From the NCBI RefSeq assembly GCF_000014045.1, contig NC_008209.1:3619001-3683000 (forward strand): a DNA stretch of 64,000 nt, given 5' to 3'. Within the stretch, counting starts at the first letter, position 1; every line of letters starts with the position of its first letter. Origin of the DNA: Roseobacter denitrificans OCh 114. GTDB taxonomy: Bacteria > Pseudomonadota > Alphaproteobacteria > Rhodobacterales > Rhodobacteraceae. A program made the translations under genes and the position numbers. This document shows, in pieces, positions 19,486 through 28,741 of the stretch. Under the pieces are notes generated by a model. It saw only the letters and a list, made by a program, of their open reading frames with translations, did not search any database and had not been told where the DNA came from.

Positions 19486-19813
19486 AAGCCTGCCGATAAA
19501 GTAGCCTGTCTCGTCTTTACTGTGAACCTATCGATGGCTGCTACGTATTTGCCCACTGCGTGATATCATCTGGCGCATCATCCCGTCTGTGCCGGGAAGC
19601 GCGCGTTTCACGGGCCGCGCAGTCACGACAACAACCAACAATGACGCGCCTTTTCAGCCTGTTTGCCTGCTCAGTTCGCTGGCACCGCAACAGTGCGCTC
19701 TTGAGCGCTGCATTGGCGCTCTGACACTTCGCACGGTCCGTTTTGGCTCTGTCATACTGAACCCGTGACAGCCTTCAGGTCCCCGCAAGCGGGTGTTGCG
19801 CGCGCTTTGGCAA
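19486..19813. other. Intergenic region, no gene seen
   Basis: About 330 bases between two minus-strand genes. I found no credible frame, repeat or terminator. It should contain the promoter of the methyltransferase-like gene. Confidence 0.35.
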
Positions 19814-20818
19814 TCAGCTTTCGCTGTCAAGCATGGCCATGCCCGCAGCGTCGTAACGATCGCCTTGAACAGCAGCGGCAGGCACTGCGGCCTCAATCAA
19901 AGCGAGCTCTTCGGCGCAAAGTTGTATATCCAATGCATCTATCGCCTCCACCAGACGATCACGGCGGCGCGCTCCGATCAGGGGCACAACATCGGTGCCG
20001 CGATGCAACGCCCAAGCGATGGCCAACTGAGCCGTTGTGCATCCGCGCTCGCGGGCCAGACGGCCAAGAGCGTCGGTGAGGGCAAGGTTCTGTGCAAGGG
20101 CCTCTCCCTGAAACCGGGGCGCGATCGCGCGGAATTCGCGACGGCCTGCCATGGCATCGGGCGTCATATGACCCGACAGCAGACCACGCGACAGAACGCC
20201 GTAGGCCGTGATGCCGATGCCGAGGGTGCGACAGGTTTCCAACACCTCACCTTCGATAGAGCGGCTCATCAACGACCATTCCTGCTGCACGGCGGTGATC
20301 GGATGGATGGCATGGGCTGCGCGGATCGTCTTTGCGCCCGCTTCGGACAGGCCGATGTGACGGACCCATCCGACCGCCACGCAGTCCTTCAACGCGCCCA
20401 TCCACTCTTCCAGCGGTACGTCACGCGGCACGCGGGCGGGCTGGTAGAGGTCGATGTAATCCGTGCCGAGACGGCGCAGGGTCTGGGCCAACGCGTTTTT
20501 GATCGATGCCGGGCGATAGTCGCCACCGGCAACCCCCCCTGCCGGGTCGCGCAGCACGCCGAACTTGACCTGCACGAAGCTTTTCTCGCGTCTGCCTTTG
20601 AGGGCACGGGCAAGCAGCATCTCGTTATGGCCTGAGCCATAGAAATCAGCCGTATCGAAAAGCGTGATGCCATGCTCCATTGCCGCATGGATCGTCGAAA
20701 GGCTTTCGTTCTCATCAGCAGGGCCATAAAAATCGCTCATCCCCATCAATCCGAGACCGAGGGGCGATACCTCCGGGCCATTCGACCCAAGGTGGCGGGA
20801 TTGGGTGTCGTTGTGCAT
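19814..20818 (-). CDS. Aldo/keto reductase, YakC/AKR13-like
   Basis: A 334-residue NADPH-dependent reductase with the TIM-barrel AKR pattern: FDTADFYGSGHNE supplies the catalytic Asp and Tyr and FVQVKFG the catalytic Lys. The place normally held by the catalytic His reads DLYQPARVPRDVP, as in the AKR13-like subgroup, so the His is replaced. Substrates are probably aldehydes or ketones. It is last in the minus-strand run with the Tat-signal SDR and the small exported protein, all divergent from the LysR gene at 22269. Confidence 0.87.
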   Translation of the reverse strand: MHNDTQSRHLGSNGPEVSPLGLGLMGMSDFYGPADENESLSTIHAAMEHGITLFDTADFYGSGHNEMLLARALKGRREKSFVQVKFGVLRDPAGGVAGGDYRPASIKNALAQTLRRLGTDYIDLYQPARVPRDVPLEEWMGALKDCVAVGWVRHIGLSEAGAKTIRAAHAIHPITAVQQEWSLMSRSIEGEVLETCRTLGIGITAYGVLSRGLLSGHMTPDAMAGRREFRAIAPRFQGEALAQNLALTDALGRLARERGCTTAQLAIAWALHRGTDVVPLIGARRRDRLVEAIDALDIQLCAEELALIEAAVPAAAVQGDRYDAAGMAMLDSES

Positions 20819-20886
20819 TGATCCTTGTCCTCACAGGTTCAAAGGTATGAAGCGGGCGCAGCCGCAAAAGCCGCGCCCGCATTGTG

Positions 20887-21747
20887 TCAGCGGGTAAGAT
20901 ATCCGCCGTTGATGAAAACTGTCTGGCCGTTGGTCCACTGACCTTCGGGCAGGGCCAGAGCGGCCATGGCGGGCACCACGTCTGCCACAGTGCCGAGGCG
21001 CCCCTCGGCGGCAAGACCCGCGGCAAAGGCGACGGTTTGCGGCGTTTCGGCGGCGTGGAAGAACGACGTGTCAAGCGGACCGGGTGCGATGGTGTTGACC
21101 GTGATCCGGCGCGCGCCCAACTCTTTGGCCATCATCCGGGTGAATTCCTCCACTGGCGCCTTGGTGCCACCGTAGACCGCATAACCGGGGGCGGCGCCTG
21201 CGGTCAGCGACGTGCCGACGGCGATGATGCGACCATCATCCCGCAGGCGGCGTGCCGCCTCGCGCATGGCATAAAAGGTCGTCTTGGTGTTGTCATTGAG
21301 CAGTTGCTCGAATTCTGCGTCGATGAAATCCGCCACAGGTTTCTTGATGATTGTTCCGGCGGTGTGGACAAGGATGTCGGCCCCACCGAATTCCGCCTCG
21401 GCCAGATCGAACATCGCCACGGCAGTGGCACTTTTGCCCAGATCCCCCTGAACGAGCACCGCACGGCGACCCGCGTCACGCACCAATTGCGCGGTTTGCT
21501 CGGCCTCTGCCTGCGTCTCGGCGCGGTGATAATGGACGACCACATCGGCCCCCATCTGCGCCAGACGCTCCGCGAATCCGCGCCCGAGGTTGGCGCGCGC
21601 GCCGGTCACGATAGCGACCTTGCCGGCAAGTGGCGCCGCAGGGTTGGTTTTCGCCGAAGCGTCTGTTGTACCAAGGGCGGCAGCCCCCATGCTGGCAAGA
21701 CCCAGACCTGTCAGGGCGGCACGGCGGGAAAGCATTTCTTGTGTCAT
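20887..21747 (-). CDS. Tat-signal SDR-family oxidoreductase
   Basis: I start at ATG 21747, behind AAAGGACATTATC; the frame is open to 21942 but that part is not protein-like. The 286-residue product opens MTQEMLSRRAALTGLGLASMGAAALG, a twin-arginine signal, then a complete short-chain dehydrogenase: TGARANLGRGFAE for NAD(P), SLTAGAAPGYAVYGGTKA with the catalytic Tyr-x3-Lys, and PGPLDT near the end. Export by Tat fits an enzyme that folds around its cofactor in the cytoplasm. Exported SDRs are uncommon. It is probably co-transcribed with the AKR downstream and the small exported protein upstream. Confidence 0.88.
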   Translation of the reverse strand: MTQEMLSRRAALTGLGLASMGAAALGTTDASAKTNPAAPLAGKVAIVTGARANLGRGFAERLAQMGADVVVHYHRAETQAEAEQTAQLVRDAGRRAVLVQGDLGKSATAVAMFDLAEAEFGGADILVHTAGTIIKKPVADFIDAEFEQLLNDNTKTTFYAMREAARRLRDDGRIIAVGTSLTAGAAPGYAVYGGTKAPVEEFTRMMAKELGARRITVNTIAPGPLDTSFFHAAETPQTVAFAAGLAAEGRLGTVADVVPAMAALALPEGQWTNGQTVFINGGYLTR

Positions 21748-21781
21748 GATAATGTCCTTTGATTTTCTGGTTGAGGGAAGG

Positions 21782-22138
21782 TTAAACAAGGCAGCGTGGC
21801 GCCTTGGCGGGGGCGTTGGAGGCCAGTTGCACCGCATGCGCCTGCTTGAGCGCTCTGGCCTGCTGGAGCGTGGCGCGGAACTGCGCCCGTTCGGCATCAG
21901 TGAGCGGCGCATGCAATGCCAGACCTGTTGACTGTGCGACATGCGTGCGTCCCGCAGCGAGTGAGATCAGCTCCAGCGGGGTGAAAGAGGCGGGGTCCAC
22001 GTTGAGGGCGGCGGCAAGGAACACCCGCTCTGGCGCATCAGAATTTATGTTGGCTACGCTTGTTTTCCCACCGGCATTCAGGACCAGACCAAAAGCCAGA
22101 ACCGAGGCCGAAAAAACGCTATAAACCTGTGTGTACAT
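21782..22138 (-). CDS. Small exported protein of unknown function
   Basis: From ATG 22138 the product is 118 residues with an N-terminal hydrophobic segment (SVFSASVLAFGLVLNAGG) that could be a signal peptide or an anchor. The rest is Ala-rich with SFTPLELISLAAGRTHVAQ and a helical tail rich in Gln and Ala (AQFRATLQQARALKQAH). I do not recognise a family. It is the first gene divergent from the LysR regulator and is followed by the Tat-signal SDR after 34 bases, so it is probably a member of the LysR-controlled operon. The start is uncertain; ATG 22150 is in frame. Confidence 0.6.
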   Translation of the reverse strand: MYTQVYSVFSASVLAFGLVLNAGGKTSVANINSDAPERVFLAAALNVDPASFTPLELISLAAGRTHVAQSTGLALHAPLTDAERAQFRATLQQARALKQAHAVQLASNAPAKAPRCLV

Positions 22139-22239
22139 GATTTTTCCCATCTTTGTTTGGCGCGCTGCGCAGTTTTTCTTTTCTTGAAGCAAGATATAGC
22201 AACGCCAGATTCTCCTTGAACTGCGAAAAAATCTCTGCA

Positions 22240-22262
22240 ACCCATCTGATATTCAGATGGGT
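22240..22262. promoter_or_regulatory. LysR-type operator, perfect inverted repeat
   Basis: ACCCATCTGA (22240-22249) and TCAGATGGGT (22253-22262) form a perfect 10-bp inverted repeat with a 3-base spacer. It contains the LysR-box layout ATC-N9-GAT and lies directly before the LysR start (22269) and opposite the operon starting at 22138, where a LysR regulator would bind for autoregulation and divergent control. Confidence 0.7.
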
Positions 22263-22268
22263 AAGTAG

Positions 22269-23165
22269 ATGCTTGATAATGTGACGCTTGATCAGTTGCG
22301 TATGCTGGTCGCCATTGATGAAACCGGAAGCTTTACCGCCGCCGCCGCCCGCGTGCAGCGCGCGCAGTCCGCTGTGAGCCATGCGATCCGTACGCTGGAG
22401 GCGGATCTGGATGTCGTGCTGTTTGACCGCACGGGCCGCAAACCCGTGCGCACCCCAGCGGGTGACGCGATCATCGCAGAGGCGCGCACGATCCTTTCGC
22501 GGGTTGATCACCTAAAAGCGCGGGCGCGCGGTATTTCGGCGGGTATGGAGAGCGAGATTTGCCTCGCCACTTCGGTCATTGCGCCGCGCGAGGGCGTTCT
22601 GGATTTGCTGGATGCCTTTCGCGCAGAGTTTCCCACAATCGGGCTGCGCTTGTTTGTCGAGGAAATCGGCGGCGTGCCACAACTGTTGATGGATGGTCGC
22701 GCCGATCTGGGGCTCTTGGGCAAACCCAGTCTTGCCGGTGCGGTTTTTGAGCCGCTGGAGGCTACTGCTGTCGGCACCTCGGACGTGGTCGCGGTGGCAC
22801 GTCCTGATCATCCACTCGCGATGATGGACCGCCCGCTGACCGAAGTCGATCTGACCGACCACCGCCAGCTTGTGCCCACCAGCCGCGCGCTGCCGCGCTA
22901 CCTCAACCGGATGGTCAACGACATCTGGGAGATTGCAGAATTGGACATGCGCCACGAGATGCTGAGACGTGGCATGGGCTGGGGCACCGTGCCAACCTAT
23001 CTGGTGGAACGCGACCTTGCATCCGGTCGGCTGGTCACCCTCGATATTTCCGCCCGACCGGATGAGGTGATGCGCGTACCGCTGTTCGCCGCGCATAAGA
23101 AAGACGCCGCTATTGGCCCCGCGACCCGGTGGCTAATTGAGAAGATGGGCGAGGTATTCGGGTAA
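22269..23165 (+). CDS. LysR-family transcriptional regulator
   Basis: A 298-residue regulator with an N-terminal winged helix-turn-helix (LDQLRMLVAIDETGSF, then RVQRAQSAVSHAIRTLE, residues about 5-45) and a C-terminal effector-binding domain resembling periplasmic binding proteins. It is divergent from the small exported protein, Tat-signal SDR and AKR genes and has a perfect inverted repeat just upstream of its start. By LysR convention it should repress itself and activate the divergent operon when its effector is present; the effector is unknown. Confidence 0.9.
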   Translation: MLDNVTLDQLRMLVAIDETGSFTAAAARVQRAQSAVSHAIRTLEADLDVVLFDRTGRKPVRTPAGDAIIAEARTILSRVDHLKARARGISAGMESEICLATSVIAPREGVLDLLDAFRAEFPTIGLRLFVEEIGGVPQLLMDGRADLGLLGKPSLAGAVFEPLEATAVGTSDVVAVARPDHPLAMMDRPLTEVDLTDHRQLVPTSRALPRYLNRMVNDIWEIAELDMRHEMLRRGMGWGTVPTYLVERDLASGRLVTLDISARPDEVMRVPLFAAHKKDAAIGPATRWLIEKMGEVFG

Positions 23166-23300
23166 ATCGCTCAGGGTATCGATGACCCAACCCGACAATA
23201 AACGGGATCGAATGTGCAGCATCGACTTGGATCTACCCGATTGAACCGGCCATTCGCGGCTTTGGCAGCGAAAGCAAGGTTTTGCCCTGCACTGCGGGCT

Positions 23301-24788
23301 TTACCCCAGCTCGCTCGCGATATCCTTGGTCTGCTCATAGAGGCGGCGGAACAAGGCGTAGTGCTTTTCATAAATCGGGTCCGGAGTGGCGCGCACGGTG
23401 TCCTGCACCGGGTTCCAGTCGGTGATATGCGCGCGCTCGACCGCGCCAATTGCCAAGGCGGCAAGGAACGCATCGCCATAGGCCGCGCCGGACGTTTTTT
23501 CGCAGACCATCTGATCAATCCCCGTGATATCCGACGTGGCCTGCAGCCAAAGACGGTTTTTCGTGCCACCCCCAACGGCAAGCAGGCGGGTCGGGCTTTG
23601 GCCTGTTTCGGCAAAGGTGTCCGTCACATGCCGCGTGCCATAGGCGATCCCCTCGATCAGCGCGCGGTACATGTCGCCGCGCGAATGGGTCAGGTTCAAC
23701 CCAAAGAAGGCGCCCTTGGCGTTCATGTCATGGATCGGGGTCCGTTCGCCTGAGAAATAGGGCAACATCAAGAGCCCGTTCGCACCGGGTGGGCTGCTGG
23801 CCGCCTCCTCAGCCAGCGCCGGGAATGCGGCATCCGCCGCAAGATCGCGCGCAAACTGATCGCGGAACCAATGGGTTAACGTCCCAGAGGTCGCCAGACC
23901 CGCCATCGCCGTATGCGCGCCTTCAAATAGCCAGGGCGCATACCAGATGCGCGGATCCGGCGTGCGCGCAGCGGTGCGCAGGACAATGAAGATGGTCGAG
24001 CCATACATCATCATCATGTCACCCGGTTGATCGACACCGACCGAAAACGCCTCTGCCGCCGCGTCAATGGTGCCCGCCGTCACAGGTGTACCGACCGCAA
24101 GCCCGGTCGCCGCTGCCGCCGCTTCGGTGATGGTCCCGGCGATTTCATTTGACCACAAAAGCCGGGGCAGCTTGTCCAGTGGTAGGATATCCGGCGCAAG
24201 ATCATCGACCCAACCCTGCGTGACCACATCATAAAGCGGTGAGAAACTCGCCGCCGTGAAATGGTCAATCACCACCTCCCCCGTGAGGCGTTGCACGAGG
24301 AAACTGGTCGACGTCAGAATATGGGCCGAGTTTGCGTAAATTTCGGGGCGTTGGCGTTTCAGCCAGAGGATCTTGGGCCCGACCGATTGGGATGTCAGCG
24401 CATTGCCGCAACGCGCAATGATCATCTCTTCGCCGATGCGCTCAGTCAGTTCACGCACCTCCGCTTCGGCCCGCCCGTCGACACCATAAAGCACACCATT
24501 CATCAGCGGCGTGCCCTGCGCATCCACCGGCAGCATACAGGGGCCAATTGCGCTGCAGGCGACGGCCTTGATATCGGCGGGATCTATCCCGCTGTCGCTC
24601 AGTATGGTCCGGCACACATGGACGAAATCGCCCCACCAGTTTTCTTCCGGACGGTGCTCCGCCCAGCCCGGTTGCGGCACAAGCATCTTGTGGCCCCGCG
24701 CCGCCTGCGCGTGAATATGGCCCGTGTCATCCACCAAAACGCCCTTGGTTTCATATGTGCCGATGTCAATGCCGAGCGTGTAGGCCAT
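23301..24788 (-). CDS. FGGY-family carbohydrate kinase, xylulokinase-like
   Basis: A 495-residue sugar kinase starting at ATG 24788 (TTG 24791 is also open). The N-terminal ATPase-fold signature GIDIGTYETKGVLVDD is present, as are GTIDAAAEAFSVG in the middle and the C-terminal phosphate-binding LLAVGGGTKNRLWLQ. Xylulokinases and L-fuculokinase/rhamnulokinase-type enzymes share these features, so the sugar (a ketopentose or deoxyketohexose) is not certain. It faces away from the aldose dehydrogenase and lactonase genes and may share regulation with them through the 267-base gap between the two. Confidence 0.85.
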   Translation of the reverse strand: MAYTLGIDIGTYETKGVLVDDTGHIHAQAARGHKMLVPQPGWAEHRPEENWWGDFVHVCRTILSDSGIDPADIKAVACSAIGPCMLPVDAQGTPLMNGVLYGVDGRAEAEVRELTERIGEEMIIARCGNALTSQSVGPKILWLKRQRPEIYANSAHILTSTSFLVQRLTGEVVIDHFTAASFSPLYDVVTQGWVDDLAPDILPLDKLPRLLWSNEIAGTITEAAAAATGLAVGTPVTAGTIDAAAEAFSVGVDQPGDMMMMYGSTIFIVLRTAARTPDPRIWYAPWLFEGAHTAMAGLATSGTLTHWFRDQFARDLAADAAFPALAEEAASSPPGANGLLMLPYFSGERTPIHDMNAKGAFFGLNLTHSRGDMYRALIEGIAYGTRHVTDTFAETGQSPTRLLAVGGGTKNRLWLQATSDITGIDQMVCEKTSGAAYGDAFLAALAIGAVERAHITDWNPVQDTVRATPDPIYEKHYALFRRLYEQTKDIASELG

Positions 24789-25055
24789 CAATTTCTCTCA
24801 TCCCATATCGCCATTTAAGGTGGTCACGTCCATTGCGAAAAGACCTGCGCCCAACGGCTTAACCCATCCCTGCCGGGACAACGCAAAATGCTGCGCATGT
24901 CACGGCTGTGGATTTTATAGGACAGATAAAACCCCACTCCAACCTGTGCATGGCAAAAACGCGCGCTTGCGCCGTGCGTCACAGGCGGCGAGCTGATCTG
25001 GTCTTGCCACGGCAAAACAGTTTATGCTCGCCGCAACATCAGGGAGAAGACCGAC

Positions 25056-26084
25056 ATGGCATTGAAAACGCGGCATTGGGACAGGCTTGGCAACGGCGGG
25101 CTGACATTTACGGAACTCGGGTTCGGCACCGCCCCGCTGGGCAATCTTTATCGCGCCATCAGCGATGAGGACGCGCGTGCCACGCTGGACGCCGCATGGC
25201 AGGGGGGCGTTCGCTATTTTGACACGGCACCGCTATATGGGCTGGGCCTGTCGGAGACAAGGCTCAATCCTTTCCTGCGCGACAAACCACGGGATGAATA
25301 CGTGCTATCGACCAAGGTGGGGAGACTCATGCAGCCGTGTGAGCCTGCGTATCGCACCGGTGTCGGCAAGTGGTTTGACGTCCCGCAACGGCGTGAACAG
25401 TATGATTACACCTATGACGGCGTAATGCGCTCTTTCGAGCATTCGTTCTCGCGCCTTGGGGTTGATCGCATTGATATTCTCTATGTGCATGACCTGTGTA
25501 TCTTTTCGCATGGCTCGAAAGAAGCCTCCGACATGCGGATCGAAGAGTTCTTTGGCGGGCGGGGCTATGATGCGATGATCTCCCTGCGTGATCAGGGGTT
25601 GATCCGCGCGATTGGCGGCGGCGTGAATGAGTGGGAAGTCTGCCAGACACTGACCGAACGAGGTGATTTCGACCTCTTTCTGCTGGCAGGGCGCTACACC
25701 TTGCTGGAACAAAAAGCACTGGACAGTTTCTTACCGCTTTGCGTTGAACGCGGGATCGGCATTGTAACAGGCGGTCCCTATAATTCCGGCATATTGGCCA
25801 CAGGTGCCAAGCCCGGTGCGTTTTACAATTACGATCCGGCACCTCAGGAAATCATGGACCGGGTGAACGCAATCGAGGCGGTCTGCACGCAGCATGGTGT
25901 GCGCATGGTGGACGCCGCTTTCCAGTTCCCGCTTTTGCACCCGGCTCATGTGGCCGTCATTCCCGGCGGTCAGGGTGTAGGCGAAATGCACGCCAATCTG
26001 GAGGCGGCACAGGCCGACATCCCCGCAGCGCTTTGGGCGGACCTGAAGGCCAAAGGGCTGATGCGCCCGGACGCACCGGCGTGA
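25056..26084 (+). CDS. Aldo/keto reductase, D-threo-aldose 1-dehydrogenase-like
   Basis: A 342-residue AKR close to L-fucose/L-galactose (D-threo-aldose) dehydrogenases. The TIM barrel has the catalytic tetrad: FDTAPLYGLGLSE (Asp, Tyr), STKVGR (Lys) and DILYVHD (His). Long loops such as LCIFSHGSKEASDMR are usual for this subgroup. It should oxidise an aldose at C1 to the lactone with NAD(P). The lactonase gene starts seven bases after its stop, so the two carry consecutive reactions. AGGGAGAAGACCGAC is a good ribosome site. Confidence 0.88.
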   Translation: MALKTRHWDRLGNGGLTFTELGFGTAPLGNLYRAISDEDARATLDAAWQGGVRYFDTAPLYGLGLSETRLNPFLRDKPRDEYVLSTKVGRLMQPCEPAYRTGVGKWFDVPQRREQYDYTYDGVMRSFEHSFSRLGVDRIDILYVHDLCIFSHGSKEASDMRIEEFFGGRGYDAMISLRDQGLIRAIGGGVNEWEVCQTLTERGDFDLFLLAGRYTLLEQKALDSFLPLCVERGIGIVTGGPYNSGILATGAKPGAFYNYDPAPQEIMDRVNAIEAVCTQHGVRMVDAAFQFPLLHPAHVAVIPGGQGVGEMHANLEAAQADIPAALWADLKAKGLMRPDAPA

Positions 26085-26091
26085 GGTAGCT

Positions 26092-26934
26092 ATGAAAATC
26101 GACGCACATCAGCATTTCTGGCAGCCTGCGCGGGGCGATTACCACTGGATGCCGCAGGACAATGCAACCCTGAACCGCGCCTATGCGCCGGATGATCTGG
26201 CGCGGATACTGGCGGCCCATGATATCGACGGCACGGTTCTGGTTCAGGCCGCCGCGACGCTGCATGAAACCGAATATATGTTGGGCCTTGCGGATGCCTC
26301 CCCCTTTGTCAAAGGCGTCGTCGGCTGGATTGATTTCGAGGACCCCTCCCATCTGACCCATCTGGAACGCTGGGCGCGGCATCCAAAGTTTCTGGGGGTG
26401 CGACCGATGATTCAGGATATCCCCGATGTCGACTGGATGCTGCGCGACGACGTGCAATGGGCTTACGCAGCGCTGATCGATCTGGATCTGACCTTTGATG
26501 CGCTCGGGTTTGCGCAACATATCCCGAATTTTCTGACGATTGCGCAACGCTATCCGGCCCTCAGGGTCGTCTTTGATCACGCGATGAAACCACAGATCAG
26601 GGACCAGCGTGCAGGCAAGGACATATTTCCGGCATGGGCCGAGGGCATGCGCCAACTGGCACAGGAAACCAGCGGCATGTGCAAACTGTCAGGCTTGGTG
26701 ACAGAGGCGGATGAGGGCTGGCAGGTCGAGGATCTGGCCCCCTTCGCCGCCCATTTGCTTGAGGTATTCGGCCCGGATCGCGTGATGTGGGGGTCGGACT
26801 GGCCGGTTTGCCGATTACAGGCCGAATATGACGTTTGGTATGGCGCTGCGCAGACACTCACCAAGGGTTTGAGCACAGACGAACGTACAGCGATCTTTGG
26901 CGGAACAGCCGCGCGGCTTTACCGATTGAGCTGA
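26092..26934 (+). CDS. Amidohydrolase-family sugar lactonase
   Basis: A 280-residue amidohydrolase-2 (COG3618) protein. The HQHFWQP motif at the N-terminus, GWIDFED, the strand-end His in VFDHAMKP and GSDWPVC near the C-terminus are the pattern of L-fucono-, L-rhamnono- and galactaro-lactonases. It should open the lactone made by the upstream aldose dehydrogenase. Its 3' end overlaps that of the convergent PfkB kinase by 16 bases. A sugar-acid dehydratase, the next step of a non-phosphorylative route, is not in the window. Confidence 0.87.
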   Translation: MKIDAHQHFWQPARGDYHWMPQDNATLNRAYAPDDLARILAAHDIDGTVLVQAAATLHETEYMLGLADASPFVKGVVGWIDFEDPSHLTHLERWARHPKFLGVRPMIQDIPDVDWMLRDDVQWAYAALIDLDLTFDALGFAQHIPNFLTIAQRYPALRVVFDHAMKPQIRDQRAGKDIFPAWAEGMRQLAQETSGMCKLSGLVTEADEGWQVEDLAPFAAHLLEVFGPDRVMWGSDWPVCRLQAEYDVWYGAAQTLTKGLSTDERTAIFGGTAARLYRLS

Positions 26935-27758
26935 GCGTCCAGAAAGGCGTGCAGCGCGTCATCATCATCGCGTTGCGCCACCGGCGTCGAAACCAGCCAC
27001 GCGGCTGCGGCCTGCGCGCGCGGCAAGGCTTCATTGATGCTGGCACCCTGCGAAACAGTGGCGGCCAAGGCCCCGACAAACATGTCCCCCGCGCCATGGG
27101 TGGACGCAACCGCAACATCGCAGGCCGGATAGGATGATCCACCATACACCACACCCTGCGCCCCAAGAGTCGTAAGCATCTCCGGTTTTTGCGCCAGGTC
27201 AGCATAGAATGCCGCTTCAACCCGGTTGACGATCAACAGATCGGTCTGCGCCAGCAGATCATCCGCGAGCGGCCGCGCCGGGGCGGCGTTGAGCCAAACC
27301 GAAGCACCCAAAACCTGCGCCCGCTGCGCGATGGCGCGGTTTACCGCATGGGGGATTTCATTCTGAAGCAGGACAATCGACACCTCGGGCGGGATTTCGA
27401 TCTGGTCTGCGTCGATGGCAAGGTTGGCGGCCGAAACGATCACCGCACCATAGGCACCGTCATCATTCACGATAGCGGTGCTCATACCGCTGGGACCGGG
27501 ATCGCGCTGCACTTGGCTGATATTAAATGAGCTTGCCGCAAGACGTGCGCGCAGAACGTCGCCAAAGGCATCGCTGCCGGCGCGTCCGGCAAAATGGACA
27601 TCCCCCCCCAAGCGGGCCGCCGCCAGCGCCTGATTGCCCCCCTTGCCGCCAAAGACATAGTCCACGCCGCTGCCCGCCAGCGTTTCGTCAATATCGGGGA
27701 TGTGCGGAGCGCGCACGACCACATCAAGGTGCAACGCACCCACCACCAGAATGCTCAT
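26919..27758 (-). CDS. PfkB-family carbohydrate kinase
   Basis: A 279-residue ribokinase-fold kinase with GGKGGNQALAAARLGG near the start and STHGAGDMFVGAL carrying the catalytic Asp near the C-terminus; both are intact. It is slightly shorter than ribokinases. Its start overlaps the stop of the TIM-barrel isomerase gene in an ATGA junction, so the pair is translationally coupled. A sugar kinase beside a sugar isomerase suggests isomerisation followed by phosphorylation; the sugar is not determined. Confidence 0.85.
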   Translation of the reverse strand: MSILVVGALHLDVVVRAPHIPDIDETLAGSGVDYVFGGKGGNQALAAARLGGDVHFAGRAGSDAFGDVLRARLAASSFNISQVQRDPGPSGMSTAIVNDDGAYGAVIVSAANLAIDADQIEIPPEVSIVLLQNEIPHAVNRAIAQRAQVLGASVWLNAAPARPLADDLLAQTDLLIVNRVEAAFYADLAQKPEMLTTLGAQGVVYGGSSYPACDVAVASTHGAGDMFVGALAATVSQGASINEALPRAQAAAAWLVSTPVAQRDDDDALHAFLDAQLNR

Positions 27759-28741
27759 TTCAGCATGGCCGCCTGTACCAGCCGCATGGACAGGGGCGCA
27801 TCCTGTCGGGCGATGGCCGCTTGCAGATCAGCATCCCCGGCAAGCCCCTGCGCAATCGCGCGCAGCCGGTTCACCACGTCGATATTGGTGCGCGCCTCTG
27901 CCACCGGGTCAAGACCGGAATGGTCCGGGAAGGTATCGAAATAAATCGCCCCATCATACCCTGCGCGCGTCAGTTCCACGAGCAGTTCAATGGTCTGCAC
28001 CGGATGCACGGCCCCCACCATCAGCCCGTTGTCCCATTTCCCGTAGCCATCGTTAAGATGCACACCGAGGATGCGCGAATGACGCGCCACGAGGGCGGCG
28101 GCAAAAGCGGGCATCTCGTCGGCATAAAGCACATGGGCAAAATCAAGAGTTACACCGGTATTGGGCCGGTCAACCTCCCTGAGCGCAAGAAGGGTCGTGG
28201 CCGCATCGGGCATCAGGGCAAAGGCGCGCGGCTCATTGGGTTTATATTCCAACGCGATATCAAGGGTCGGGTTGTGATCGGCAACCTCAGTGATCGCGGT
28301 GATCGTGTGGTCCCATGCGCGTGTGTAATCCATCTGGAACGAATAATCGAACCCGTCCTGCCCCATCCAGAGCGTCATCAGACGCCCGCCCATCTGCGCC
28401 AGCACATCGAGCCCGCGTTTGGTTTCATCTATGGCCGCGCGCCGGACGCTGGCATCGGGATGCGTGAAGGCCCCCAGTTTATAGCCCGGGTCGGTGTAGT
28501 ACCGCATGGCCATGCCGTTGAGCACCATGCCGTTGCCCTGCAAGGCCTCGGTCAGTTGCGCAGGCGTATCGCTGACGAAGTGATCGGGGTAATTCAAATC
28601 CGCCGCTGTCAGCCCTGCCGTGGCCGCGCGGCCCAGCAGATCGGCAGTTGTGACCGTGTTTTTGCCGGGCCAATAGGCGTCAGCACCGATCTTGAAAGCA
28701 TTCAGCCGGGCTGCAAAAAGGGGGGTGTTGGGATCTTTCAT
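27755..28741 (-). CDS. Sugar isomerase/epimerase, xylose isomerase-like TIM barrel
   Basis: A 328-residue TIM-barrel protein of the AP endonuclease 2/xylose isomerase-like superfamily. Probable metal ligands lie in DIALEYKPNEPR (Glu), VTLDFAHVLYA (Asp-x-x-His) and ILGVHLNDGYGKWDN (His, Asp). The last half, ending in YFDTFPDHSGLDPVAEAR, resembles bacterial L-rhamnose isomerase-like and hydroxypyruvate isomerase-like proteins. It heads the two-gene unit with the PfkB kinase. The substrate is unproven. Confidence 0.8.
   Translation of the reverse strand: MKDPNTPLFAARLNAFKIGADAYWPGKNTVTTADLLGRAATAGLTAADLNYPDHFVSDTPAQLTEALQGNGMVLNGMAMRYYTDPGYKLGAFTHPDASVRRAAIDETKRGLDVLAQMGGRLMTLWMGQDGFDYSFQMDYTRAWDHTITAITEVADHNPTLDIALEYKPNEPRAFALMPDAATTLLALREVDRPNTGVTLDFAHVLYADEMPAFAAALVARHSRILGVHLNDGYGKWDNGLMVGAVHPVQTIELLVELTRAGYDGAIYFDTFPDHSGLDPVAEARTNIDVVNRLRAIAQGLAGDADLQAAIARQDAPLSMRLVQAAMLK

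Noticed and set aside
19814..20818. Inactive aldo/keto reductase because the catalytic His is missing
   Set aside because: The DLYQPAR motif at that place is usual for an AKR subgroup with retained Asp, Tyr and Lys.
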